Source of the DNA: Flaccisagitta enflata
Lineage: Eukaryota; Chaetognatha; Sagittoidea; Aphragmophora
DNA: 64,000 nt
Assembly (NCBI GenBank): GCA_965153355.1
Contig: OZ231126.1
Location: 87,172,001 to 87,236,000 of the forward strand
Direction: 5' to 3'
Shown here: positions 48,890 to 62,494 of the stretch, piece after piece
Layout: the number at the start of each line of letters is the position of its first letter
Numbering within the stretch: position 1 is the first letter of the stretch
Position numbers and translations under genes: made by a program
Notes under the pieces: generated by a model
What the model was told of the DNA's origin: nothing
Database searches by the model: none
Seen by the model: the letters and a program-made list of their open reading frames with translations, nothing else

Positions 48890-49212
48890 GTCGCCAGTCT
48901 TCAGTTTCTAGTCTCCAGTCTCCAGTCTTCAATTTCTAGTCTCCAGTCTCCAGTCTTCAGTTTTTAGTCTCCAGTCTCCAGTCTTCAGTTTCTAGTTTCC
49001 GGTCTCCAGTTTCCAGTCTCCAGTTTCTCGTCTCCAGTCTCCAGTTTCTAGTCTCCAGTCTCCAGTCTTCAGTTTCTAGTCTCCAGTCTCCAGTCTCCAG
49101 TTTCTCGTCTCCAGTCAGTCTTCAGTCACCAGTCTTCAGTCACCAGTCTCCAGTCTCCAGTCTCCAGTCTCCAGTCTCCAGTCTCCAGTCATTAGTCTCC
49201 AGTTTCCAGTCA
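48890..49212. repeat. Heptanucleotide array (CAGTCTC)n, first block
   Basis: 7-mers CAGTCTC with variants CAGTCTT, CAGTTTC and TAGTCTC. A 35-bp higher-order order (CAGTCTTCAGTTTCTAGTCT...) recurs several times. Confidence 0.95.
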
Positions 49213-49271
49213 TAGGGGAAAAGCTCCCTCACTTGTTGCCCCCTTATCCATTAGCTGATAGGTTTATCAGA

Positions 49272-49432
49272 TTTTTAGTCGCGGACACGCAACTCTTAAC
49301 CTTGCCGTGTCGGTCAGTCGGTTTGTTGGTCGGGATGTCGGTCCGTCACATTTTTGAATTCCGAGCGGTTTTTGCATTAGTGATTCTGCCCAACCGTCCG
49401 CGACTAGATTGCAGTGTATCTGGCCTTGTTTT
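49272..49432 (-). mobile_element. Helitron-like element, B/C hybrid
   Basis: TTTTT, then AGTCGCGGACACGCAACT: one arm has the family C-like AGTCGCG and the other the family B CGCAACT, leaving one mismatched pair. CCGTGTCGGTCAGTCGGTTT, short array, GAGCGGTTTTTGCATTAGTG, CCCAACCGTCCGCGACTAG, TGTATCTGGCCTTGTT. Lies between the two CAGTCTC arrays. Confidence 0.75.
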
Positions 49433-49617
49433 TTCATGTTTTGTTTATTCCTAAACAAAAAAGAGAAAAGTAAAGACCACCTTCTAATAATAAAGAACAA
49501 AATGCTGATCTGGAATATCTATCATGAGCTCGACAAGGCAAGTATTTCTAATTTTAAAATGCCGGGACCAAAAATAAACAAAGGAAATTGTTCATAATAA
49601 TCAAATATTTCAGATGC

Positions 49618-49950
49618 TTCAGTCTCCAGTATCCAGTCTTCAGTCTTCAGTCTTCAGTCTCCAGTCTCCAGTCTCCAGTCTCCAGTCTCCAGTCTCCAGT
49701 CTTCAGTCTTCATTTTCCAAGCTTCATTCTCCAGTCTCCAGTCCCCAGTCTTCAGTCTTCAGTCTTCAGTCTTCAGTCTTCAGTCTCCAGTCTCCAGTCT
49801 TCAGTCTTCAGTCTCCAGTCTCCAGTCTTCAGTCTTCAGTCTTCATTTTCCAAGCTTCATTCTCCAGTCTTCAGTCTCCAGTCTCCACTCTCCAGTCTTC
49901 AGTTTCAGTCTCCAGTCTTCAGTCTTCAGTCTCCAGTCTCTTCCTCGCCA
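49618..49950. repeat. Heptanucleotide array (CAGTCTC)n, second block
   Basis: 7-mers CAGTCTC and CAGTCTT, with the variant TTCATTTTCCAAGCTTCATT occurring twice (about 49708 and 49838). The 150- and 113-codon S/L/Q/P-rich frames come from the 7-bp period. Confidence 0.95.
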
Positions 49951-50970
49951 TCTAGCGTTTCTAATGACGACAAGAATCGCGATTATTCCCGTTATTGTGA
50001 ACACCTATTCATAAATTTCAACCAGTCCACGAGGAAGTAAGTGTAGTGAGCGAGCCTGTGAATGGAGCGTGTGAGCGGAGTGAGTGGTGCGAGCCAACAA
50101 ACTTAGCGAGCGACCGAGTTGCCCGTCTGATTCGCGGTTGTTGATGTTGTTGGTCTCAAGACATGGGACGTCTTTCCTCGCCAACAAGGAAATCATTGGA
50201 AAGAAAGCGATGAGTTGTCGAGGCCGACACGCATGATGATTCAATCAAATATAGGGCAGATGCAAGGTTCCGAGATGTTGTCGACCATAATAACCCCGGT
50301 GATGGTGATGGGTATAGTAAGGGATAGAAATTGAGTGGAAACATGTGATGGTTGGCCGCTTAAAATAACGTGTTTGCAATGTATCTCTTCGTCCCGCTAG
50401 CCCAATATAAAGTGAAAAAAATCATGAAGATGAACGTTTTCTTTTTCTCAAAATTCGTTCGTCTTCCGTTTTTTTTTAGCTCTTAAAGTTTCCTACAGAG
50501 TTCAATGGGGAAGCTGATTTCCCCATGCTCTTTCGTTGCTAAAAAGGCTAACAATTGCTATTAAAAATCTCCTATTAACCAAACTTTATCCACAAAACGA
50601 AGACGTAAATGTTGTGGGTGTTCCCTGTTACACATATGAATGGCCTAGATGACGTACAGGAGGATGTTTATAGTGTTACGAGCGAACTGAAGCCTGACAG
50701 TATCTCCCACAGCAATATGCAAATCAAGACATAAAAGAAGGATGCAAAAAAGACGGATGATAGACTATTTTTGAAAAAAAAAACGGTCAGGAGTATGAAA
50801 TTAGTCCCTCCGTCTTGGGTACGCGGGACGAGAGGAATTTCCAAACTTTTGCTATGTGGAGCGCCCAAATGTGATGGGGATCGGCCGGATCGAGACTCTG
50901 AGCTATGTCTTTTTGACGTTTCTGTGACAATTTGTGTGTCCTTCCCCCCCAGCTATATTGCCTGGCTGCT
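49951..50970. other. No gene established
   Basis: 50040-50115 is rich in GAGCGAGC/GAGTGAG. 50120-50340 has moderate GC and several short frames on both strands without domains. 50770-50930 has a + frame including KLVPPSWVRGTRGISKLLLC, also unrecognised. No splice pairing could be made. Confidence 0.3.
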
Positions 50971-50972
50971 AC

Positions 50973-51033
<61 letters not shown>

Positions 51034-51044
51034 TTTCCTGTCTA

Positions 51045-51130
<86 letters not shown>
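50971..51130. repeat. (CTGT)n followed by (CT)n
   Basis: CTGT 50971-51030, an impure junction, then CT 51053-51130. Confidence 0.96.
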
Positions 51131-51132
<2 letters not shown>

Positions 51133-51206
51133 CTCTCGCCCTCACCTAAAAATAAATTCATCTCCTAAAATTAAAAGCATCAAAGCGAGGGCGAGGAAAC
51201 CTAGTT

Positions 51207-51328
<122 letters not shown>

Positions 51329-51662
51329 GCTAAAAAAAGCGCTTACAGACTGACAGACAGTCAGGCAGCTGGATAAGCACACACGCATATGTGCCGTCAC
51401 AGGGTACGACAAAGTGCCCTCGAGTACGCGAGTATTGCTCGTAGGCAGCTAGCTGTATTTGTAGGCAGAAGTAAAAAATGTTTTATGGATTAACTGTATG
51501 AATGAGAAAAAACAGATTGTCAGATTTTTCTTCAAAGTTTCCCTAATAATTGTAATGCAAATGATATTACAAACGAGCATCTATTTTTTCACGTAATTTC
51601 ATCAAAAAATTAAACAGGAACCATTGAAAAATTCTGCCTGTAGGCATCCAAACATTGTGTCA

Positions 51663-52021
<359 letters not shown>

Positions 52022-52501
52022 AGGTTGACGAATTTTCTCTGAGAGTTCAAACCTTTTAATTATCGTTCGATTTTTAAGATCCATTTCTCTTTTTCAACAT
52101 TTTTTGCCAATTTTGTTCGTTAGTTTTTTCCCCTTTCTTTTACTGTTTGACTGACATTTACATGAAACTTGAATAGTTTTGCTTCACAAATATTTGATGG
52201 GCATAATTTTCAGATTTTGTCTCTATAAATGTCTAAATGTCTGCACCGCAGGATTGCGTTTTTGGCTTTTCCTGCTTATGATGTAGATTTTCCAATACAT
52301 ACACCATCACCATCACTATGCAGCAGCCTCAATCATAACGTCTCTAGTTAAAATTGTATTATGGAATTGTACGCGATACTCAGTTCATTCGTCTGTCCGT
52401 CCGTCTGTCGGACAGATGGCTGATTTGTTCTCTTTTTCGGCGTGTACGAGCTTTTTGACTGTACATTAGGTAATCTGTGGCAAAAAAAAAACACAATGAT
52501 A
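52022..52501. other. No gene recognised; small GTCC-array remnant
   Basis: 52380-52435 has TCTGTCCGTCCGTCTGTCGG without element ends. The rest is AT-rich. Confidence 0.4.
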
Positions 52502-52619
52502 TCGAACCCTGGAGGTTCCTCGGGGTTGCTTTGGGTTGTGCAACGTTGCTCGTGTTTTTTTTTCGGGATAGCGCGGGATTGCAACCCAAAGCAACCCCGA
52601 GCAATCCCCGGGGTTTGAT
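52502..52619. mobile_element. Hairpin element, about 38-bp arms
   Basis: TCGAACCCTGGAGGTTCCTC...GGGGTTGCTTTGGGTTG and CAACCCAAAGCAACCCC...GAGCAATCCCCGGGGTTTGA are inverted with a loop of about 42 bp. GC-rich against AT-rich flanks. Could be a MITE or a structured RNA locus. Confidence 0.6.
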
Positions 52620-52639
52620 CTCACCTCAGAGAACCCAGT

Positions 52640-52735
52640 GTTCCTCTGCTCCTGCTCAAACTCCTTGGTGACCTTCTCAATCACTGCCCCTGCCTACCCG
52701 CACGCGACTGAGGTAGCCGTTTATCCGGCCTTTTG
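52640..52735 (-). mobile_element. Family C 5'-end fragment
   Basis: CTCCTGCTCAAACTCCTTGG, TGCCCCTGCCTACCCGCACG, CGACTGAGGTAGCCGTTTAT, CCGGCCTTTTG. The 3' half is absent. 52736-53142 shows no gene. Confidence 0.65.
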
Positions 52736-53142
52736 CTTTTCTTGGAATGTTGCCCATCATCTTCGCCGGTGTGTCAATGGCCTTAAAAGTTTCTATTAGA
52801 CTAATAGCATTTGATTGTTTACACTTATGATATTTTTAGATACACATTACTAAACACTCATCGGCGTCCACTTTAAAGCGTCGTGGCGTCTCGTCTGGAA
52901 AATAAAAAGATTGCCTCTTTCTACTGAGTGCAAATTTTTTTCCCCATTCAGCGTCATGGACGTCTTAACTAGATTGTGTGGGGTTCAAAATGACGATTTT
53001 TCACTGATAAGCGTTTCCAAGATCTATATCAGAATTTGAGGGTACAGTTTAACCCAAGTAGAGCCAACAACCAACATCTAATGTTCAATAAAATGCATGA
53101 GCGTGTTCGATATCAAAACAAATCAATAAGCAAGTAAAGATA

Positions 53143-56100
53143 CAGTACCGGAATCAAAGAACTGGTGATAAGGAGGGAAGCCATATCTCTCCAATTACAA
53201 GGATATGAGATCTGAAATTTTTCTGTGGTGTGCACCTATAGTACCCCCACCCCCCATAAGGGTTTGAAGCTGTTCCGGGCATTTTTTGTTTTTGGTTGTC
53301 AAAATTTTTTTATTTCTTAAAATCACTATTGTAGGCCAAAAAATTTGTTTCAAAGTTTTATTTTTATGTTACATGTAGGCAATACCCAGAGCTACAAATT
53401 TCATTTTTTGAAAAATATTTTTGGCCAATTTTTAAGGAAATGGCACTAAAAAAAACAAAATTTCATAAAAATGAAAAATCGCTATATTTTCCAAAATAAT
53501 TGGCTTGGCATGATAATTTTTGGCATGGAAGTAGTGCTGAGAACCCTTTATGTGTACGCCAAATTTCAACTCCCATACTTGAATTTTAAAGGAATTATGG
53601 GATTTTAAAATTTTGATAATTTTTGGTAAAAAACATTTTTTGTTATAAAATTTTTTTTTGTGAACCATTTTTCATGAAATTTCATAGACAAACAAAGTAA
53701 TTGATATTTTTTTGCTTCCAAAAAAAATTTGGGCACTGCGACCCCTTAAGAAAATTTTTTTTTCTCAAAAATTGCTAAAATTGGCTATTTTTCTAGGTTG
53801 AATAAAAACTGCTCCTGTTATCCGATCAACTTCATTTTTGTAGGGATTATCAACCGACATCTGCAGTAACTATGTTTCAAATTTCAAGTAAATCAGATAA
53901 TTCGTTCCGGAGATATTCAAATTCAAAATGGAAAGGGCGAGCTAAAATCACTGTTTCTGTGGTATTTTAATGATAAGTCTTTATTGACGGTTAGCTACAA
54001 GTGTCTCAAAAAGGTAACGTTTAATCAATATGAATAAAGTCACTCCAAAATTGTTGCAAATAGGTGTGGAATATGTCCCTGCAGCATAACCAACCAAAAT
54101 TTTTGGATTTCACAGTCTCTAAGAAAATAGGCACCAAAAAACTGCAAAAAATGCCTTTTTTAGCATTTTTTGCCATTTTTTTGGGGTGTTATGCATATCA
54201 AACGACATCCCCATCCCAAAATTTTTTGTGGCATAGTAGTCCATGATAGGACAGATGTCCCCCCCAAAATTTATTCATTTCCGTCACGCTTTAAGCACAA
54301 AATTTTGGTTTAAAATGTAATGCATTTTTTGATTTTTTAAGCTGTTTTTGGGTGTAATGCATTTCAAACGACATCCCCATCCCCAAATTTTTGTGGCATA
54401 GTAGTCCATGATAGGATGATGACGTCAGCTTTAGTTAATAATAATTTTGTTTATAATATAAATGCGATTTTTGAATTTTTAAGCTGTTTTTGGGGTGAAT
54501 GCATATTTAACAACATCCCCATCCCCAAATTTTTTGTGCTTAAAGCATGACGGAAATGAATAAATTTTTGGGGGGACATCTGTCCTATCATGGACTACTA
54601 TGCCACAAAAAGTTTGGGGATGGGGATGTTGTTTAATATGCATTACACCCCAAAAACAGCTTTAAAAAATTCAAAAATCGCATTTTTTGCCATTTTAAAC
54701 CAAAATTTTTGTGCTTAAAGCGTGACGGAAATGAATAAATTTTTGGGGGGACATCTGTCCTATCATGGACTACTATGCCACAAAAAGTTTGGAGATGGGG
54801 ATGTCGTTTAATATGCATTACACCCCAAAAACGGCTTAAAAAATTCAAAAAATTGCATTTTTTGCCATTTTAAACCAAAATTTTTGTGCTTAAAGCGTGA
54901 CGGAAATGAATAAATTTTTTGGGGGACATCTGTCCTATCATGGACTACTATGCCACAAAAAATTTGGGGATGGGGATGTCGTTTAATATGCATTACACCC
55001 CAAAAACAGCTTAAAAAATTCAAAAAATCGCATTTTTTGCCATTTTAAACCAAAATTTTTGTGCTTAAAGCGTGACGGAAATGAATAAATTTTTGGGGGG
55101 ACATCTGTCCTATCATGGACTACTATGCCACAAAAGAATTGGGGATGGGGATGTCGCATAATATGCGTTACACCCCAAAAATGTGGCAAAAATGCCAAAA
55201 AAAGGGATTTTTTGCAGTTTTTCTGGTGCCTATTCTTTTAGAGACTGTGAAATCCAAAAATTTTGGTTGGTTATGTTGCAGGGATATATTCCACACCTAT
55301 TTGCAACAATTTTGGAGTGACTTTATTCATATCAATTAAATGTTACCTTTTTGAGACACTTGTAGCTAACCGTCAATAAAGACTTATCATTAAAATACCA
55401 CAGAAACAGTGATTTTAGCTTGCCCTTTCCACTTTGAACTTGAATATCTCCAGAACAAATTATCCGATTTACTTGAAATTGGAAACGTAGTTACTGCAGA
55501 TGTCAGTTAATAATCCCTCCAAAAATGAAGTTGATCGGATAACAGGAACAGTTTTTATTCAACCTAGAAAAATAGCCAATTTTAGCAATTTTTGAGAAAA
55601 AAAATTTTTTTTAAGGGGTCGCAGTGCCCAAATTTTTTTTGGAAGCAAAAAAATATCAATTACTGTGTTTGTCTGTGAAATTTCATGAAAAATGGTTCAC
55701 AAAAAAAGATTTTATAACAAAAAATGTTTTTTACCAAAAATTTTTAAAATTTCAAAATCCTATAACTCCTTTAAAATTCGAGTTTGGGAGTTGAAATTTT
55801 GCATACACATAAAGGGTTCTCAGGACTACTTTCATGCCAAAAATTATCATGCTAAGCCAAATATTTTAGAAAATATAGCGATTTTTCATTTTTTTGAAAT
55901 TTTGGTTTTTTTAGTGCCATTTCCTTAAAAATTGGCCAAAAATATTTTTCAAAAAATGAAATTTGTAGCTCTGGGTATTGCCTACATGTAACATAAGAAT
56001 AAAATTTTGGAACAAATTTTTTGGCCTACAATAGTGATTTTAAGAAATAAAAAAATTTTGACAACCAAAAACAAAAAATGCCCGGAACAGCTCCAAACCC

Positions 56101-56217
56101 TTACGGGGGGTGGGGGTACTATAGGTGCACACCACAGAAAAATTTCAGATCTCATATCCATGTAATTGGAGAGATATGGCTTCCCTCCTTATCACCAGTT
56201 CTTTGATTCCGGTACTG
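53143..56217. mobile_element. 3.1-kb palindromic element with about 1.05-kb inverted arms, TA flanks
   Basis: Left CAGTACCGGAATCAAAGAAC and complement of the right CAGTACCGGAATCAAAGAAC, with TA on each side (53141-53142, 56218-56219). The arms stay alignable to about 54170/55200: CTCACATTTTTCTGTGGTGT-like region, GAACAGCTTC / GAACAGCTCC, GCCTACAATAGTGATTTTAA, TTTATTGACGGTTAGCTAC, TTGGATTTCACAGTCTC. Eye estimate of identity is above 90 percent. The centre is an array of 175-bp repeats. CAGT ends plus TA fit Tc1/mariner-type insertion. No transposase frame. Confidence 0.85.
54183..55190. repeat. 175-bp repeat array, inverted about its own centre
   Basis: Right of about 54530, four units (about 54540, 54715, 54890, 55065) carry GTGCTTAAAGCGTGACGGAA, ACATCTGTCCTATCATGGAC, ACTATGCCACAAAA, TTTAATATGCATTACACCCC. 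Left of it, two to three units are in the opposite orientation (TGGCATAGTAGTCCATGATA, GGGGTGTTATGCATATCAAA), one with an internal change (GATGATGACGTCAGC near 54420). 71-codon minus frames repeat exactly every 175 bp and reflect the repeat, not a gene. Confidence 0.85.
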
Positions 56218-56905
56218 TAGTTTGGTTGTGTCTTTTGATTTTAACGGACGAAATGACCAACCGAATCAGGAATCAACGCGTAATTTGTTTGAGAGTCATG
56301 CTCTAAAGGATTGAAATTCGAATTGCTTTCAAAGCGGGTACGCTGTAGTTGAGCGAGAGAATTTGGCTTCAATTGTTACAAGAAGTTGTCAAAGAGAAGA
56401 AAACCAGATATCAACACGAATGACGTTTTCATAGTTTGTTTATGAAACTAAAGCGTTATCTTTTTATGCCTATTTACCAGTGAGTAATGGATGAATCAGA
56501 GCCGGCTAATTGACGTCTTTCTGATTTGAATATGGGTAGAGGGAAAAAGGGCATGGAAAAGAGGGAAAGGGAATAAGGGCATGAATAAGGCTGAGACTTA
56601 ATGATTAACTCCCCAAGAGTATTTTGAATAGTTCAACTTTACTGGGAACTAGGCACTATCTAAGGCAAAAGTAAATGGACATTATTAGACATTTGCATTA
56701 TTAGTACTATCTAGAACATATGTTTGTCGGCATGCATTATGAGCCATATCTCTGCTTAAAACAAAAATTTCACATAAAAATTGGTGAGATTCTGAAACTA
56801 CATCGAATTTCTGAGCTAATGCTACCAACCGCGTTCTTCTATCTCAATTCGTTTAGAAATGAAAAATAAAACAAGATTGCCACTCCAAAAGCAAAATGGC
56901 AGAAA
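56218..56905. other. No gene recognised
   Basis: Mixed AT-rich sequence. A purine-rich GGGAAAAAGGGCATGG stretch near 56535-56590 has a small direct repeat (AGGGCATG). Confidence 0.45.
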
Positions 56906-57124
56906 AACAAGGCCGGATACACGGCTACCCCAGTCGCGTGCGGGTGGGCAGGGGCCGTATTTGAGGTCGCTTGATCACTTGGGCAGGAGCAGTGAGGCCA
57001 AAGACCGCAAAAAACAAAAAAAGTTAAGTGTGACGGACGAACAGACGGACGGATGGATGGAAGGACCGACGGACCGACGGACCGACAAAGCGGGGTGTAG
57101 AGTCGAGTAGCATGCGACTAATTA
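56906..57124 (+). mobile_element. Helitron-like element, family C, complete
   Basis: ACAAGGCCGGATACACGGCT, AGTCGCGTGCGGGTGGGCAG, TGATCACTTGGGCAGGAGCA, GGACCGACGGACC array, ACAAAGCGGGGTGTAGAG, hairpin AGTCGAGTAGCATGCGACT with two weakened pairs. The tail is TAATTA instead of A5. Confidence 0.85.
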
Positions 57125-57378
57125 CATTTCATTTCCTGTCAGTTACCGCACTTGACCAAACAATATTTTTCAGATATTTAGAAAGTTTAGGCTACTTATG
57201 TGATGCCAAAGGATAGTAATGTCACGTCCTTACGCCTTCTTAACCCGGTGTTGTGTTAGATAGTGTTTTGGGGACAGCTAAATAGAAGATAGCACACACG
57301 AATGAGCATGGACTTAAAAAAAATCTGTTTTCAAGTTATGAGAGGAGATCGTGTAGTTCTACTTCAGAATACATTTAA

Positions 57379-57917
57379 ACTAGTCATCCAAGGATTGCAC
57401 ATGGTCAGCGGTACCCAATGCCCTGCTTGGAGCAATCAAGTGAAGCAGTGGAGTAAGTGCAGGGCAGGGGCCTCAAAGCACCGATGTCCTGTAGGACACA
57501 GGGGTGAATTTCGAGACTTCCTGAGGCAGATTTGATGGCGGGATGGCAGAATTTAGTCCAAAACAGCAGATTTGAGGTTTGGGGGGCACGCTTGAGGCCT
57601 TGAGGACAAATTTGAGGCCTGAAGGGTTAATTTGCGGCCTGGAGGGCGGATTGAGGTCTGAAGGGTTAATTTGAGGTCTGGAGGGTTAATTTGCGGTCTT
57701 GAGGCCGGATATGAGGTCTGAAGAGCTGATTTGAGCTCTCAAGGCCTAAATTGAAGTCTGAAAGGGCTAATTTGAGGGCTCAGAGGGCCAAAATCAGGCC
57801 TGAGACTGCAGACTTGAGGCTCCGATGGCCAAGGGGGGGGGACGGAAGGACAGATGGAAGGACTTGAAATTCCCCCCTGTGTCCTACAGGACATCGGCCC
57901 TTTGGGGCCGCTGCCCA
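57379..57917 (+). mobile_element. Family G element, complete
   Basis: Long end AACTAGTCATCCAAGGATTG, CACATGGTCAGCGGTACCCA, ATGCCCTGCTTGGAGC, GTGCAGGGCAGGGGCC, TGTCCTGTAGGACACAGGGG. Core of 20-bp repeats near AATTTGAGGTCTGGAGGGTT (57580-57800). Short end CCCTGTGTCCTACAGGACAT, CGGCCCTTTGGGGCCGCTGC, CCAAAA. 57125-57378 shows no gene. Confidence 0.85.
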
Positions 57918-58363
57918 AAATGCATATCAATGCAATTGATGAAATGTTTGGATGTCCACAAGACTCAAAGAAAGTATCACAGGTTTTTCATTGATGTTTC
58001 CTTAATGATTTGATGGATATGCAACCTGATTGTTATCTTGCCGACATACTTTTGTTCAAGATAGTACAAAAAAAAATCTTTTAATTTGCTAGTGTTGTGA
58101 TATCTTATTTGTAGCAGTGGATAGAGATACTGAGACTCAAGAAAAAATTCATTTCAACGGATAAAGCAAAAATATGTTATTTATCTGGAGCGCCTTTTTA
58201 CAGCGGGCTTCAACGGTACTATTCACAATTTCACACACTTTTGGGCAGGGGCAATACCCAATTTTTCAGTAAGACGGACCATCCATCGAAAGTCAAAACG
58301 GTGAACCAAGCTATGGACTGACAAAGCGTCGTAAGCGTCGCTAACATGTAACTAATAAGTAAG
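57918..58363. other. No gene; decayed helitron-like remnant
   Basis: 58245-58360 contains TTTTGGGCAGGGGCAATACC, a GACGGACC trace, GACAAAGCG and GTAACTAATAA, consistent with a very decayed family C/B copy. The rest is AT-rich. Confidence 0.4.
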
Positions 58364-58598
58364 CAAGCTCGATCGGGCAACGACGCGTCCTAACAGTGTC
58401 TGTCTCTCTGCGTGTGTTGACTTTGGCCCTGGATATGTCAGATAGGAGAGACAGATAAAAGGACGGACAACCCTCAACAGCTGCGGTGTCATTTTCGATG
58501 TTTTAGAAAACGCGTGACGGTCTCAAATTCATTGTTTGACATACGGACTGATGGACAGACTCTTATAGAGATGCGCTCCTGTCGGCCGCATCTAAAAA
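58364..58598 (+). mobile_element. Helitron-like element, family A, diverged
   Basis: CAAGCTCGATCGGGCAACGA (5' hairpin), CGCGTCC, GTGTCTGTCTCTCTGCGTG, CTTATAGAGATGCGCTCCTG, terminal hairpin AGATGCG/CGCATCT, A5. The array is nearly lost and the body is replaced or strongly diverged. Confidence 0.7.
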
Positions 58599-58825
58599 CA
58601 TCAAGTTAATGTCTTTCTTTTTCGTACTACAGATGACTGTCTGAAAAATGTCAACATTTTTTTCTCTTGATAAAACCAGATGGGAAAAGATGAAAGGTCC
58701 TCTACTTGACGTTGAGAGCACTCCAGTAAGCTTCCGAATTCTAGAAGAAAAAAACGCACAAATAATCTAGCAGTAGCTTTTCGTTACATATTCAAAAAAA
58801 TGATTCTAGGTAACTGTAAGTCAAT

Positions 58826-58940
<115 letters not shown>

Positions 58941-59436
58941 AAACCAACATAGAAGTGGATTAACGTGCAACTGACAAAATCACAAAGAGAGTAAGTCAGT
59001 TTAAGTGACTGTTGGACTCACAGCGAGACTAATTTGGTTACATAAAATTGAGGCAAAATCGTAATTTGTGCATATTTGCATAAATCTTTGCCGAAAGGCA
59101 GAAAATGCATAAATATTATCATTTCTGCATGAGAGGGAAAGGAGATTAATATCGGATTTTATTTTCTTGATAATATTCTATTATTTATCTGCGTCTCCAC
59201 CTTATCTCTCACCTTATTTCTCTGTATATTTTCATCATCGCTGTACGTCGGGGTGCAATCGAAGACAAAATTTGACCAGTCAACACGTTTTTTTTGCAAT
59301 ATCATAGACATTGTTAATTTATATATTTCATCAATGAAAAGTGATGATTAGTTTGTGTTTTGACTGTTTTTGCATTTAAAACCATTTTTGTGTCCAAAGT
59401 AAGTGTGAAATGTAGGGATAAACGTAAAAAAAAAAA

Positions 59437-59745
59437 ACAAGCCCAACCGGGCAAAGATGCGTCCGGACTGTGTCTCTGCGTGTATTGATCATGTGACATA
59501 TACAGAGAGACAGATGGACGACCAGACGGGTGAAACGACTGAGTGATAGAGGAGGCTCTGAAAACATGTTGGTTGATCATTTGTTTCATTGTAGGATCTC
59601 ACCGTGGCCAAAAACAGCCAAGAAACACGGTTTTTGCACAGGCGTAACGGACCGACCGACGGACGGACGGACGGATGGACCGACGGACTGACCGACGGAC
59701 GGACGGACAAACCCTCTTATAGAGATGCGAGGACGCATCTAAAAA
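59437..59745 (+). mobile_element. Helitron-like element, family A, complete
   Basis: ACAAGCCCAACCGGGCAAAG (hairpin GCCC/GGGC), ATGCGTCCGGACTGTGTCTC, body TGTTGGTTGATCATTTGTTT and TGGCCAAAAACAGCC, GGAC array 59648-59708, CCCTCTTATAG, hairpin AGATGCG/ACGCATCT with a 3-base loop (59723-59740), A5. Same length and order as 30603-30894 in the opposite orientation. Confidence 0.88.
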
Positions 59746-60480
59746 GAGGTTTTTAAGGAAAATCTAATTTTACAATCTGACATGTCTTAGGTAAAATTGT
59801 AACTTTGCATAGAGATTCAAAAATTGTCATTTTCAAAAACATGGTGTCTTTCTAAAGACTCATAAGATGAGGGCCATGTGTTTAGAAATGCAAAATTTTT
59901 TGTTCAGAAGCAGAATTATGATTTTACCAAACAACTTTTTTAACTTTTCCTCTCATTTTTGGGAGAAATTTTCATGTTTTATTGAATAACTTTGGTTTTT
60001 TGAACATACAATAGAACGTTTTTATATCATGATCATTTTTTTATATTCTTTAAGAAATCAGGAGTGTAAAATTCTTTATTTCAAAACTTATTACATACTA
60101 GGATAACAATATAAAATAATTAGAAAAAAAGTTGAATTACATAATTTGATTTTTTGAAACATAGGGGAGAAATACAGTTTTTCATTTTCAGTTTGCGGCA
60201 ATTTTTATAAGTTGTGCCGTTTTTGAGCTGGGATGATACATTTTTTTACATTCATAGCTTATTTTTCTCTTTCAAATGGCACCAACCAGAAGTCTCTACA
60301 ATCATCAATTTTGGCGCTATGAATTTTTAAATTTTTTTTTTTTTTGCATTTTCAGGAAGATCAAAATTTTTCGTTGATCCAATTTTTCGGCCCTATGTAA
60401 CAAGAGAGATGAGTCAAAATGTCTCTCAAATTGACCCTAACTTTTATGACGCTAGCTTTTGCATTTGACTCTGCTTAAGT
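59746..60480. other. AT-rich region, no gene recognised
   Basis: Includes ACTTTGCATAGAGATTCAAA, similar to arms of the foldback at 43.3 kb. T runs near 60340. No credible frame. Confidence 0.45.
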
Positions 60481-60610
60481 GAGAGAAAGAGAGAGAAAGA
60501 GAATAGGAAGGGAAAGAGAAAGAGAAGGACAGAGAGAGAACACACACCCCCCCCACACACACATTCACACACATATAGAGACACACTGAGAGGGAGAGAG
60601 ACAGAAGGGA

Positions 60611-60706
<96 letters not shown>

Positions 60707-60720
60707 AACACACACACTCG
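60481..60720. repeat. (GA)-rich tract and (CA)n microsatellite
   Basis: GAGAAAGA units 60481-60540, then CA 60613-60702. Poly-CV frames on minus are artefacts. Confidence 0.93.

Positions 60721-62494
<1,774 letters not shown>

Noticed and set aside
54633-55198. Three 71-codon frames spaced exactly 175 bp apart
   Set aside because: They mirror the 175-bp DNA repeat; no independent coding evidence.
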